Assembly: GCF_000236805.1 (NCBI RefSeq)
Contig: NZ_AGFX01000014.1
Span: forward strand, 1-63,880
Origin: Paenibacillus peoriae KCTC 3763
GTDB taxonomy: Bacteria > Bacillota > Bacilli > Paenibacillales > Paenibacillaceae
Reading direction: 5' to 3'
Length of the DNA stretch: 63,880 nt
Part shown: positions 25,464-34,108 of the stretch, one piece after another
How positions within the stretch are numbered: the stretch's first letter is position 1
Layout of the letters: every line of letters starts with the position of its first letter
Made by a program: the position numbers and the translations under genes
The notes under the pieces: generated by a model
Seen by the model: only the letters and a program-made list of their open reading frames with translations
Databases searched by the model: none
Told to the model about the DNA's origin: nothing

Positions 25464-26276
25464 CTACTCTAACCAATGGTTTGGAATGCTTAAAGAAGGG
25501 GGTAATTTGGTTTTATGATTGCCTTTGGCCGAATTTAATTGCGCTTGTGTAAGAAAAATACTTCCTTCCAGATTAGCCCCACTTAGATCAGCGTCTCTAA
25601 AATCTGCACCGATCAGGTCGGTTCCTCTCAGATCAGCTTCTCGCAGGTCAGCAGCAATAAGTAAAACTCCTCTCAAATTGGCACCTCTAAAATTAACGGC
25701 TTTTAAATATGCTCCTATAAGGTCTCTATTCCTAATTTTTTTACTATATTTATTGTGTTCCATGTTTTTCTTGAATTTTTCACGCACTAACTCACTTGTT
25801 TGTAAAAGTAAATCATTAACTAGCGCCCTATGGGTTGGTACATGAAGATCTATAAGGGATTTTGGATCTTGATCCGTAAGTTGCTCGGTTTTCGCCACAG
25901 CTTCTTGCAAGTTTGTATAGATAGGGTGAGTTTCTTCTAAACTAAGGGCTTCATTTAAGTAATAAAGCATTTCGTGAAGCTGTTGCATTATGGGAAATAT
26001 ATTGAACATTTCCTCAGCTATTTCCGGGTCGTCTCGCCAACTTTTCCCGTTGTACATAACTTGGGAAATTTTTTGCCCTGCCCCAAAGCAATCATATACA
26101 GTGCAGCCTCGCAAGCCGTTATTTCTCAGATTCTTATGAATATCACAACGATAATCCGCATTCAGGTTATGACAAGGAGTTCCTCCATCCTTGTTAAAAG
26201 CGAAATCAGCAGATTTTGCATAAGGTAAAGCTACACAGCATAGACCAAAACATTTTTCACAATCTGCACTATACAA
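25464..26276 (-). CDS. Cys-rich / pentapeptide-repeat protein
   Basis: The product has about 270 residues. The N-terminal 70 carry nine or so cysteines (CEKCFGLCC, CHN, CDIHK, GCTVYDC) resembling the metal-binding YkgJ cluster. A helical linker follows. The C-terminal part (about residues 190-245) has consecutive A(D/N)LxG pentapeptides (GANLRG, EADLRGTDLIGADFRDADLSGANLEG) that would form a right-handed beta-helix. The frame opens at GTG 26285, but AAAGGAT is too close to it; TTG 26276 is better spaced. Function is unknown. It lies between toxin-antitoxin copies 2 and 3. Confidence 0.82.
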   Translation of the reverse strand: MYSADCEKCFGLCCVALPYAKSADFAFNKDGGTPCHNLNADYRCDIHKNLRNNGLRGCTVYDCFGAGQKISQVMYNGKSWRDDPEIAEEMFNIFPIMQQLHEMLYYLNEALSLEETHPIYTNLQEAVAKTEQLTDQDPKSLIDLHVPTHRALVNDLLLQTSELVREKFKKNMEHNKYSKKIRNRDLIGAYLKAVNFRGANLRGVLLIAADLREADLRGTDLIGADFRDADLSGANLEGSIFLTQAQLNSAKGNHKTKLPPSLSIPNHWLE

Positions 26277-26450
26277 TGAACACACATCCTTTTACTAGCA
26301 CCTATTAAATGTAATATTACCAAAAAAAGATGGGTCATAGTCTATTGTTTTTGTATAAATTTCTCGAAGTCTGCTTAAGTTTTGTCATGCATTCGACTGC
26401 AAGCTCTCGGATTTAATAGAATATGTACCTGACAAGTAAAACAGCCTCGC

Positions 26451-26623
26451 AATCAGTAAATTTTTTGAAGAAAAAAACTGTATTTACGTAATAAAATGAG
26501 CTATACTGAGGTAAGAATAGTAAAAGAGCCGTGCGTCAACACGACTCCAGTGTACAACCACTGCTTAAAGAGCAGTCGGCAGTAAGGTTCAGAAGTAGAT
26601 CGATACCTTGTGGGGGGCGGTCT
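26451..26623. repeat. Type I toxin-antitoxin cassette, copy 3 (toxin absent)
   Basis: This copy matches copy 2 base for base over about 136 bases, then stops abruptly at GGTCT (26623), inside the antisense terminator. No part of the toxin gene remains. Confidence 0.82.
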
Positions 26624-26700
26624 GTTAGAAAACTTAAATACGTATTTTTTGATGACGAATAACCCGGTTGAGATCAGAGTGATCTTAGTCGGGTTATTTT
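26514..26700 (+). ncRNA. Orphan antisense antitoxin RNA, copy 3
   Basis: The -10 box TATACT (26502-26507) and the body of the antisense RNA are identical to copy 2. The native terminator is broken: only AGATCG/CGGTCT can still pair. Transcription would therefore continue to the hairpin at 26658-26700. The RNA keeps full complementarity to the copy 2 toxin mRNA 3' region and could still silence it. Confidence 0.55.
26658..26700. terminator. Hairpin terminator between copy 3 RNA and the VOC gene
   Basis: AATAACCCG and inner GAGATC pair with GATCTT and CGGGTTATT, followed by TTTT on the plus strand. It also lies just downstream of the minus-strand VOC gene. Confidence 0.7.
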
Positions 26701-26727
26701 GCGAAAAGCCACTATAAGTTAGGCAGG

Positions 26728-27120
26728 TTATGCTTTTGCCAGATTTAATTGCCATGAAACTCCGTACTTGTCCTCAACCCACCCAAACTGTTGACTTACG
26801 GGCAAGGCCCCAAGAGGCATTAAAACTTGGCCTTCCTGCGATAGCTGATCAAACAATCGGTGAATTTCTTCTTCCGAATCACAGGTGACAAATAGCGATA
26901 GAGCCGGAGTAAAAGGGTGCTTGTTCTGATGATTTTGGTCAATAGCCATGAAGGTTTGTCCTTTGAGGGTGAATACAGCATGTAATACGGCTCCGTTCTC
27001 CTGATGAAGTACGCTAATGATATCCGACGGCTTAAACACGGAAGTATAAAATTTCATGGCTTCTTCCGCTTGACCGGAGAACATAAAAAATGTTGTGATT
27101 TTTGGGTGAGAATTTTGCAT
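26728..27120 (-). CDS. VOC-family protein (PhnB-like)
   Basis: The 130-residue product belongs to the glyoxalase/bleomycin-resistance (VOC) superfamily, PhnB-like branch. It has the N-terminal TTFFMFSGQAEEAMKFYTSVF strand-helix, a middle ALSLFVTCDSEEEIHRLFDQL repeat unit and the terminal GWVEDKYGVSWQLNL motif. These proteins form dimers, and the enzymatic function is usually unknown. It appears to be a single-gene unit. Confidence 0.87.
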   Translation of the reverse strand: MQNSHPKITTFFMFSGQAEEAMKFYTSVFKPSDIISVLHQENGAVLHAVFTLKGQTFMAIDQNHQNKHPFTPALSLFVTCDSEEEIHRLFDQLSQEGQVLMPLGALPVSQQFGWVEDKYGVSWQLNLAKA

Positions 27121-27241
27121 AAGGTCAGCTCCTTGAACTGGATCGTAGATGCTAACATTTTCCCTCTTTTTGAATAAAAGTATTCACAATAAAAGCAGTA
27201 CTTTATGAGGACATACATAGATGTGAAAGGGGGACAACAGA

Positions 27242-28291
27242 ATGATGGACACGACAGCAAGGCTTGTAGAAATGCTCGGTTCAGGCAAGAAGCTGGATGC
27301 CAGCATCATTTCCGCCTATACGGATGTGGTCGCCCAATATGGGACAAGCGAGGATGCTTGGGAGCTATACCGACTTTTTATAGACGATCCCTATCATTAT
27401 ATCAGGGGGCTACTGCTTCAGCCGATCATGAGGTGCGGGGATGCTGCGTTGGCGCAGGATATGTACGAGCGTTACGTGCGGAATCAGGCATCCCCGGAGC
27501 ATATACCTGACGGTGTGCTGCATGTGTTAGGATATTTGGGTTATGCGGAGGCTACGGCTGATCTCGTCGCTTGGGTGAATGGGCAATATGGAGCTGCGTC
27601 TGTAGATGCCTGTATGGGATTGGTGCATCTTCCATGTGAATCGTATCGTGAACAATTGGTGGCCGAATTGGAAAAAGCGGTGGACCAGAGCTTGTTTAAT
27701 GAATTTTTACCTTTATTGAGCTTTAAATGCACTCAGGCAGATATCGTCCCGCGATTGGTGCATTGGGGGGAGCAGCATGCTTCCGTAGACTGTAATGCGG
27801 GAATTATTGCTGGTATTGCCTTGTTTGGAGAAGGACAAAAAGGTACAATCCAATCTATTTTGTGGAATCCGCTTTGGGAGGCTCACGGAACGGCTACAGG
27901 CAGTTGTGTGTGGTCTTATTTGGCTATGCAGCATGTAGGATTAACCTTTAGAGAGCTTATTCGGGACCTACAAAGCTGTGATGTATCTAAAGTAGGTATG
28001 CAGGCATTGGAGTACCGTTTGGATGTGCTGTATGAAATGCTGGAATTAAAGCTGGGATATACAGCCCGGCCTATTCGATTCGCTCGCAGCAATGAGGAAT
28101 CCTTTAGTCAGTTATATAGCGATTTGTTTAGCTGGTCTACCGAGCATCGCGATGATTCTATGATGGGCTGGATGACCGAACAGTTGGGCTACAGGCATCG
28201 GATGTTGGGTCAGTATCATGAGCTGAGAAAACGAGTTGAGGTTAAAATGGTGCATGAAATCGAGCTGAGGCATGTCCGGACAGGAAATTAA
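27242..28291 (+). CDS. Hypothetical helical protein, 349 aa
   Basis: I recognise no family. The sequence is almost entirely alpha-helical with repeated patterns of about 35 residues (for example AWELYRLFIDDPYHYIRGLLLQ and IPDGVLHVLGYLGYAEATADLVAW), resembling HEAT/TPR-like adaptors. There is no signal peptide or membrane helix, so it is likely cytosolic. GGGGGAC lies upstream of ATG 27242; ATG 27245 is an alternative start. Confidence 0.75.
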   Translation: MMDTTARLVEMLGSGKKLDASIISAYTDVVAQYGTSEDAWELYRLFIDDPYHYIRGLLLQPIMRCGDAALAQDMYERYVRNQASPEHIPDGVLHVLGYLGYAEATADLVAWVNGQYGAASVDACMGLVHLPCESYREQLVAELEKAVDQSLFNEFLPLLSFKCTQADIVPRLVHWGEQHASVDCNAGIIAGIALFGEGQKGTIQSILWNPLWEAHGTATGSCVWSYLAMQHVGLTFRELIRDLQSCDVSKVGMQALEYRLDVLYEMLELKLGYTARPIRFARSNEESFSQLYSDLFSWSTEHRDDSMMGWMTEQLGYRHRMLGQYHELRKRVEVKMVHEIELRHVRTGN

Positions 28292-28426
28292 TCGGGTCAG
28301 GATATAAGAATTTCTGATAAAAAGAGACGAAATAGCGGAATTCGGTGACGGTATGGGGATTCGCCCAGTCCACGGGCTAATGTCCCGCATAGGATACATC
28401 AGCCTAGAACACAAGGAGTGAAACGC

Positions 28427-28894
28427 ATGTCTTTACTGCCACAAGTGCCTTCACAACCGGGCACTCCGGGTCCACTTACACCGTCAGGTCCTTCGATCCC
28501 ACAATTTCCTGGTACACAGGGCTCGTTTCCGTCACCGATTGGCCCACCGCCAGGGGGAGGGGGCCTTGTGCCACAGCCGCCGCCGTCTTTTGGCCCACCG
28601 CCAGGACCGATGGGCCCTCCGGGACCGGGACTACAAGCTCAGGCACCAACTGCCCCGCCGCCGCAATTTACGCCACCGAGGCCACTGGTCACGGCCCATG
28701 CTATTGATCCTTTAGCCATCTCCGGCTGCTTGTTCCGCAACACATTTATATGGCTGACGAATGGCCAGCGCTTCTGGATGTACCCTGTCTTTGTGGGCAG
28801 AACATCCGTAGCGGGGTTCCGGTGGAATGGTCGTTTTTGGACTTATTTTGGTATAGACACCAACCGGATTGAGGCGTTTAGCTGTTTTTGGTAA
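28427..28894 (+). CDS. Proline-rich protein with aromatic C-terminal domain
   Basis: The first 85 residues are a low-complexity Pro/Gly/Gln tract (GPPPGGGG, GPMGPPGPG). The last 60 form a compact aromatic domain (NTFIWLTNGQRFWMYPVFVG, GFRWNGRFWTYFGID) with one Cys near each end. There is no signal peptide. In spore formers this design suggests a coat or surface structural protein, but that is inference. AAGGAGTG precedes ATG 28427. A bidirectional terminator follows. Confidence 0.75.
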   Translation: MSLLPQVPSQPGTPGPLTPSGPSIPQFPGTQGSFPSPIGPPPGGGGLVPQPPPSFGPPPGPMGPPGPGLQAQAPTAPPPQFTPPRPLVTAHAIDPLAISGCLFRNTFIWLTNGQRFWMYPVFVGRTSVAGFRWNGRFWTYFGIDTNRIEAFSCFW

Positions 28895-28983
28895 GCGCAC
28901 CTTTGGGGAAAGCGTGCTGAACCGGGGTGTTGCGACTAATCGTGACAAGAGAGATACATGGGACATATGAGTAATAAAATGAA

Positions 28984-29033
28984 GTAAAAAGACTGAGAGA
29001 AGCGCTTATGGCGTTCTCTTCAGTCTTTTTTGC
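28984..29033. terminator. Bidirectional terminator
   Basis: AAAAAGACTGAGAGAA pairs with TTCTCTTCAGTCTTTTT around a small loop, between the convergent proline-rich and pbpG genes. Confidence 0.88.
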
Positions 29034-29035
29034 TG

Positions 29036-31093
29036 CTACTCCATCCACCATCGCTTGAAATTGCTCCACCACGATTTCTTCTCTGCCCGCTGCTCCGCTT
29101 GGTCTGTCTGTGTCGCTGCTGGTGGGTTATTTTGTCCAGACAAGGTCTCCTTTGGCTCCGTGCCGCTGACGAATACCTCCAGCCGCTTGTCTGGACTGTC
29201 CGGCGCAGCCAGCTTGCCACTGGCCGGATCAATATAGGCGCTGACTACGCCGTCAGGGATGGGGAAGATCTTGGGCGGCACATTCTCCAGCGCTTTTTCC
29301 GTATATTGCGCGAAAATCGGTGCCGCCCGCCGGGCATCCTGCGTGCTGATGGCCTTGCCCTTGTCATAGCCGACCCAGACGGAGGTGGACAGCTCGGGCG
29401 TGAAGCCGACCATCCACGCATCGGTGTTGGTCGTGCCGCTCTTGCCGGCAACCGGGCGCTTGATCAGCTTCGCGACCCGGTTGCCGGTGCCGCCTTCCTC
29501 GAACACGCCTTCCATCAGGCGTGTGAGGACGTAGGCGGAGGCGGGCTTCACCACCTGCACCGGAGCGGCCTGCGGTGCTTCGTAGAGCGACCGCCCGGCC
29601 GCATCGGTGATGCGCAGCACCGCCACCGGAGCGACCTTTTGCCCGCCGCTGCCGATGACCGAGAAGGCCGAGGCCATCTCGAACGGGCTGACGGGCGATA
29701 CGCCCAGCGCGAGGGAAGGCACGGGCTTCAGTTCGCTCGTAATGCCCATTTTGCGCGCGAGGTCCATGACCTTGTCCGTCCCCACCTTCAAAATGGTGCT
29801 TACAGCATAAATATTATCGGACGCCGCAATCGCACGGCGCAGATCGATTTCGCCCAAATATTTGTCGCCAAAATTTTTGGGCTTGTAGGTTTTGCGGTTG
29901 TTGTCGTAGTGAAACAACGTCGGTCGGCTTTCGAACTTGGACGTACTCGTCAATTCGCCGGAATCCAGTGCGCTCAGATACATAATCGGCTTAAAGGATG
30001 AGCCGGGCTGCCGGGTTGTTGCGAGCGAATGATTATATTGATTGCCGACATAGTTGGTCCCGCCAACCATGGCCTTCACATGCCCGTTGCGCGGGTCCAT
30101 GGAGATCAACGCTGTTTCCAGTCCATTGCTGTCCTTCATGCCCTCATTTACGGCCGTCTCGGCTGCTTGCTGCATATGCATGTCCAATGTGGTATAAATG
30201 CTCAGGCCGCCATGCTCTAGCACACTTTCACTAATTCCCAGCTGATTCGTTGCAAGCTGACGGACATAATCGCGGAACCAGGGAGCGGTTTCTACCGTCC
30301 GGCGCTGGCTCTCGGGCCGCAGGGCGAGCATTTCTTCATAGGCCCTGGTAGCTTGGGCCGGCGTAATTTTGCCGGTGAGCGCCATGGAATCCAGCACAAT
30401 TTTTTGCCGATCCTTTGCGTTTTTCATATGATTATATGGCGAATAATAGGTCGGTCCCTTCGGAATACCCGCCAACAGGGCGCTTTCAGCCAAATCCAGA
30501 TCTTTTGCGGATTTACCGAAATACATTTGCGATGCCGCTTCAATGCCGTAGGCACCATGACCATAATAGATTTCGTTCAAATACATTTGCAACAGCTCGT
30601 TCTTGGTGTACTTCATTTCAAGCTGTGCGGTATAAATGGCTTCCTTGGCCTTGCGTGTCCATGTTTTCTCATGAGACAGGTACAGATTGCGTGCTAGCTG
30701 CTGTGTCAGCGTGCTGGCTCCTTGCGACATATCCCAATGGGTCAGATTGACAAGCACGGCCCTGCCCAGGCCTTTGAAATCAAAGCCGAAATGATCGTAA
30801 AACTTCCGGTCTTCCACAGCCAGCGTAGCTGCAATCAGATCAGGTGAAATTTGATCCAGCTGGACAGGAATGGATTCCTTGCCTCCGGCAGAGAAGGTGG
30901 CAATGACTTGGCCCTGGCTATCGAGCAGACGCGAATTCCGGTCCGTATCCGCGAGCGGGAGACTGGTGGTATATAAATAGGCGAGCAAAATGCAGGCGGC
31001 GATGACCGTCAGAATGGTGAGTGACAGCAGTCCCCGAAACCATCGAAGCCAGAGTGGCTTGCGTTTGCGAAATTGCCCGGTTGTAGCGGCCAT
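29036..31093 (-). CDS. pbpG: Class A penicillin-binding protein (PbpG/PBP2c-like)
   Basis: The 685-residue bifunctional enzyme polymerises glycan strands and cross-links peptides. It has a basic cytoplasmic tail, one membrane helix (about 20-40), a GT51 domain with catalytic Glu94 (VEDRKFYDHFG) and QGASTLTQQLARN, and a transpeptidase with S365SFK368, S425DN and K551SGTT. In Bacillus, pbpG sits next to ywhD and speE and is forespore-expressed; the location here fits. The frame opens at 31135, but ATG 31093 follows GGAGGTGG. The transpeptidase part is visibly more GC-rich than the rest. Confidence 0.92.
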   Translation of the reverse strand: MAATTGQFRKRKPLWLRWFRGLLSLTILTVIAACILLAYLYTTSLPLADTDRNSRLLDSQGQVIATFSAGGKESIPVQLDQISPDLIAATLAVEDRKFYDHFGFDFKGLGRAVLVNLTHWDMSQGASTLTQQLARNLYLSHEKTWTRKAKEAIYTAQLEMKYTKNELLQMYLNEIYYGHGAYGIEAASQMYFGKSAKDLDLAESALLAGIPKGPTYYSPYNHMKNAKDRQKIVLDSMALTGKITPAQATRAYEEMLALRPESQRRTVETAPWFRDYVRQLATNQLGISESVLEHGGLSIYTTLDMHMQQAAETAVNEGMKDSNGLETALISMDPRNGHVKAMVGGTNYVGNQYNHSLATTRQPGSSFKPIMYLSALDSGELTSTSKFESRPTLFHYDNNRKTYKPKNFGDKYLGEIDLRRAIAASDNIYAVSTILKVGTDKVMDLARKMGITSELKPVPSLALGVSPVSPFEMASAFSVIGSGGQKVAPVAVLRITDAAGRSLYEAPQAAPVQVVKPASAYVLTRLMEGVFEEGGTGNRVAKLIKRPVAGKSGTTNTDAWMVGFTPELSTSVWVGYDKGKAISTQDARRAAPIFAQYTEKALENVPPKIFPIPDGVVSAYIDPASGKLAAPDSPDKRLEVFVSGTEPKETLSGQNNPPAATQTDQAEQRAEKKSWWSNFKRWWME

Positions 31094-31408
31094 CTTGCCA
31101 CCTCCTTCCATGGTTGATGTTCTCAGTATAGTCAATCCGAAAGCGTCTATTCATCAGATGCGTATACGTATGTATTTTAAACATGCTTGATCCCGAAAAT
31201 GCTTTTGCAGTCTATCCAGGTATCATTTATAATGCAAAAAGTGTGAAAACACAGCGTGTTTGGTACAATAAATATAGCAAACTGGGCGTTTGCGTGCTGC
31301 ACGTATAAGGAAAGCCAACGTTTATGCTGGCGCGACTGGGATGTAAAAGCGCGACCTGGGCGATACAGGGATTGCCGGACACATACTTTGATCAGAAAGA
31401 AGGTTGAA

Positions 31409-32239
31409 ATGATGGATTTGTGGTTTACGGAGAAGCAAACCCCCTCTTTCGGCATTACAGCAAAAATCAAACAAACGTATGTTTCTGAGAAAACGGAGTT
31501 TCAGGATCTGGCGATGATCGAGACAGAGGAATTCGGCAATATGCTCGTACTGGATGGTATGGTGATGACCACCGTGAAGGATGAATTCGTTTATCATGAA
31601 ATGGTAGCACATCCCGCTCTGAATACCCATCCGAATCCGAAAAGGGTACTAGTTGTGGGCGGCGGCGATGGCGGTGTTATTCGTGAGGTTATCAAGCACC
31701 CTGAGGTGGAAAAGGCTGTGCTGGTTGAGATTGATGGCAAGGTGATCGAATATTCCAAAAAATATTTGCCTGAAATCGCCGGGAAGCTGGATGAGCCTAA
31801 CGTGGAAGTGCTGGTCAATGATGGCTACATGCACATTATTGAACATAAAAATGAATACGACGTGATCATGGTCGATTCGACAGAGCCGGTCGGTCCGGCA
31901 GCGCCGCTGTTCGAGCGCGGATTTTACCAAGGCATTTTTGAAGCGCTGAAGGAAGATGGCATTTTCGTGGCACAGACGGACAACCCTTGGTTCAAGGCTG
32001 ATTTGATTCAGAAGGTCAACAAAGATGTGAAGGAGATTTTCCCGATTGTACGTGTGTACGGAGCGAACATTCCGACCTATCCGAGTGGACTATGGACATT
32101 CACGCTGGGCAGCAAGAAGTATGATCCGCTCGAAGTAGACGAGACACAAATTCCAGAGATGGATACGCGGTATTATAGTCCACGTTTGCACAAGGCGGCG
32201 TTTGTTTTGCCTAAGTTTGTGGAGGATTTAACGAAATAG
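31409..32239 (+). CDS. speE: Spermidine synthase
   Basis: SpeE transfers an aminopropyl group from decarboxylated SAM to putrescine. The 276-residue product keeps the family motifs: [24 protein letters not shown] (SAM site), DSTEPVGPA and AQTDNPWF. It follows Bacillus SpeE along its full length. The frame opens at 31256; ATG 31409 after AGAAGG gives the conserved N terminus, and ATG 31412 is equally possible. The usual partner speB (agmatinase) is not next to it. Confidence 0.95.
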   Translation: MMDLWFTEKQTPSFGITAKIKQTYVSEKTEFQDLAMIETEEFGNMLVLDGMVMTTVKDEFVYHEMVAHPALNTHPNPKRVLVVGGGDGGVIREVIKHPEVEKAVLVEIDGKVIEYSKKYLPEIAGKLDEPNVEVLVNDGYMHIIEHKNEYDVIMVDSTEPVGPAAPLFERGFYQGIFEALKEDGIFVAQTDNPWFKADLIQKVNKDVKEIFPIVRVYGANIPTYPSGLWTFTLGSKKYDPLEVDETQIPEMDTRYYSPRLHKAAFVLPKFVEDLTK

Positions 32240-32375
32240 GGAGCAAAGCGAGCTGGATATACATCCGACGATTTTGCTAAATCCTGATCCAAGTGGAAGC
32301 GTGTTATGACATAAAATAAATGTAACTAATAGGTTAAGAAGCGTCGCAGTGTTCTTTATCGCCTGTTTTTGGGTG

Positions 32376-32402
32376 AAAAAGAGCGCTACAGACGCTTTTT
32401 TG
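32376..32402 (+). terminator. Probable terminator of speE
   Basis: AAAAGAGCG and CGCTTTTTT flank a short loop, followed by T residues, about 140 bases beyond the stop codon. Confidence 0.6.
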
Positions 32403-32552
32403 TTGTGGATAAAATTGAAAATAGGCATGAAAGCCTTACTGGACACTGAATTTCCTTTAAAGATAAAAGAAGGAAATTTAAGGGTGTGTGTAGAATATAC
32501 AAAAAACCAGACATTTGACAGAATTGTAATATCAACAGAAGGAGGTTTGGTT

Positions 32553-32705
32553 ATGGAAATACATAACTTAGAAAGATACCAAAGAGGAGGAAAATTTTTT
32601 GATCAAACGCTCTTTTTATTACCTGTGGGGATCCCAGACGGTTTCCAATGTGGCGGATATTATTTATCTGCTGAGTATCGTGGTATTGGTGTTTACTTCA
32701 AGTGA
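32553..32705 (+). CDS. Possible 50-codon leader ORF overlapping the MFS gene
   Basis: ATG 32553 has a perfect AAGGAGG (32539-32545) at 7 bases. The frame (MEIHNLERYQRGGKFF...) overlaps the first 107 bases of the MFS gene in another frame. The peptide has no recognisable motif. It may couple or attenuate translation of the exporter, or it may be fortuitous. Confidence 0.4.
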   Translation: MEIHNLERYQRGGKFFDQTLFLLPVGIPDGFQCGGYYLSAEYRGIGVYFK

Positions 32706-33891
32706 TTCATTAATGACGACCATTTTGATCCCGTTGTTTCGTTTATTTTCGCAGGTTCTTAGCGGGCTGGTGGCACCGATTATTCTCAGTCGCTTCCGGT
32801 TGAATCGGGTTCTGTTGTTTTCCCAGCTAGGGCAGTTTGTGATTTTTACGCTGTTATTGTTGTACCTGTGGAATACGCCTGGGCAGAAGTCTTTTTTCTT
32901 TATTTTTATTATGGTATTTGGCATGTCCTTTCTGGATGGATGGACCAATCCTGCTCGTAATGCGCTGGTGCCTCGTCTAGCTACGGGTGAAGGACTCATG
33001 CGTGCGAACGGTATGGTGTCGGTCAGTGATCAAGTGGTTAAATGCGCAGGCTGGGCATTAAGCGGTATTGTCATTGTCTGGCTAGGCTCGTTGAATACGC
33101 TGGTGGTTGCATCGTGTTGCTATCTTGTGGCCGCTGTCGTCACGTCTTTCATCCGTGATCCGCTGGCTCAAGAGGAAGTACATTCTGAATCGTCTGATCC
33201 TTCTTCGAATGAAGCTAGGTTGGCCAAAGAGAAGCAGAAGGGGGCGTACTGGAAGGAGCTTGGAGAAGGGTGGAAGATCATTTGGCATAACCGCCGCATC
33301 CGTTCTCTGATGATCGTGGATAGTGTGGATACCATTGGAGGAACCTCGTGGGTTGGCGTGTTCATCCTGGCATATGTAACACAAGTGCTGCATCAAGATG
33401 AGAGCTGGTGGGGCTTTATGAATGCCTCCTTTTTTTCGGGCATGATTTTAGGCGGGCTTCTCGTCGTTGGTTTGGTGAAACGGTTGCAAAAGAACAGTTT
33501 TCTGTATATGCTGGGGGCGTTAATGGTATATGTACTGATTACCGTTGTGTTTGCGCTCAATACGATCCCGGTCGCTGCGCTGGTTCTTTTTGCAATATCC
33601 GGTATACCCGTTCAAATGGCTGGAATTATTCGCCGCACCTTGCTGCAAACGAGCGCCCCAGCGGCCCAGCTCCCCAAAGTAATGGCGGGTATAGATGTGC
33701 TTACGAATCTCGCCTTCGGTCTGTCTTTGCTGTTCCTGGGTTGGTATGCAGACCGCTTCGGAATGGTACAGGTGTATCTGCTGGCTGCGGCTATGACGAC
33801 CATTGCTGTCTTGATCGGCTGGTTCTATCGCAGGGATTTTCAGGTGAATGAGCAAGTGGACCATCCAACCGCTACGAAGGTAGGTATTTGA
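32599..33891 (+). CDS. Major facilitator superfamily transporter
   Basis: The 430-residue protein has about 12 membrane helices with a long, charged central loop (about residues 190-220). The N terminus MIKRSFYYLWGSQTVSNVAD and loop motifs (LFSQVLSGLVAPIILSRF, GWYADRF) resemble the YfiS/macrolide-efflux type of MFS exporters. The substrate cannot be predicted. The start is TTG 32599 after GAGGAGG. A short ORF with its own strong ribosome-binding site precedes and overlaps it. Confidence 0.88.
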   Translation: MIKRSFYYLWGSQTVSNVADIIYLLSIVVLVFTSSDSLMTTILIPLFRLFSQVLSGLVAPIILSRFRLNRVLLFSQLGQFVIFTLLLLYLWNTPGQKSFFFIFIMVFGMSFLDGWTNPARNALVPRLATGEGLMRANGMVSVSDQVVKCAGWALSGIVIVWLGSLNTLVVASCCYLVAAVVTSFIRDPLAQEEVHSESSDPSSNEARLAKEKQKGAYWKELGEGWKIIWHNRRIRSLMIVDSVDTIGGTSWVGVFILAYVTQVLHQDESWWGFMNASFFSGMILGGLLVVGLVKRLQKNSFLYMLGALMVYVLITVVFALNTIPVAALVLFAISGIPVQMAGIIRRTLLQTSAPAAQLPKVMAGIDVLTNLAFGLSLLFLGWYADRFGMVQVYLLAAAMTTIAVLIGWFYRRDFQVNEQVDHPTATKVGI

Positions 33892-33973
33892 AAATTGGCG
33901 TTCCCGTTAGGCGTGACATCATTCATTGGATGACCACATAATTAAATGAAGTGTGAAAGTGAACATTGACGAT

Positions 33974-34064
33974 TGGGGAGAATAAAAACATAGTAACCTG
34001 TAATTCTCCCCGATTTAGCAGGAACACCTCCTAGATGACGTTGCCGGTGGTGTTTCCTTTCTTA
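33974..34064 (+). terminator. Two hairpins in the 217-bp gap after the MFS gene
   Basis: GGGGAGAAT pairs with ATTCTCCCC (about 33974-34009). GGAACACC pairs with GGTGTTTCC (about 34021-34057) and is followed by TTTCTT. The second is the likelier terminator. No gene is seen in this gap. Confidence 0.55.
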
Positions 34065-34108
34065 CTTGAACCGCAGAAAACAGCAATACTTTTCATGTAA
34101 GATTCCCC

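Noticed and set aside
22754-26623. CRISPR array or insertion sequences as an explanation of the repeated segments
   Set aside because: There are only three long copies at irregular spacing, with no short unit repeats, transposase or terminal inverted repeats. The copies instead encode a toxin peptide and a structured RNA.
26501-26755. An 84-codon minus-strand frame across toxin-antitoxin copy 3
   Set aside because: It spans the repeat boundary and a terminator, and is not conserved in the other copies. It reflects the antisense RNA region read backwards.
31125-31152. Possible sigma-G promoter upstream of pbpG (GAATA on the minus strand, TATACT 17 bases on)
   Set aside because: The -10 sequence does not fit the sigma-F/G consensus and could equally be a poor sigma-A promoter, so no assignment is made.
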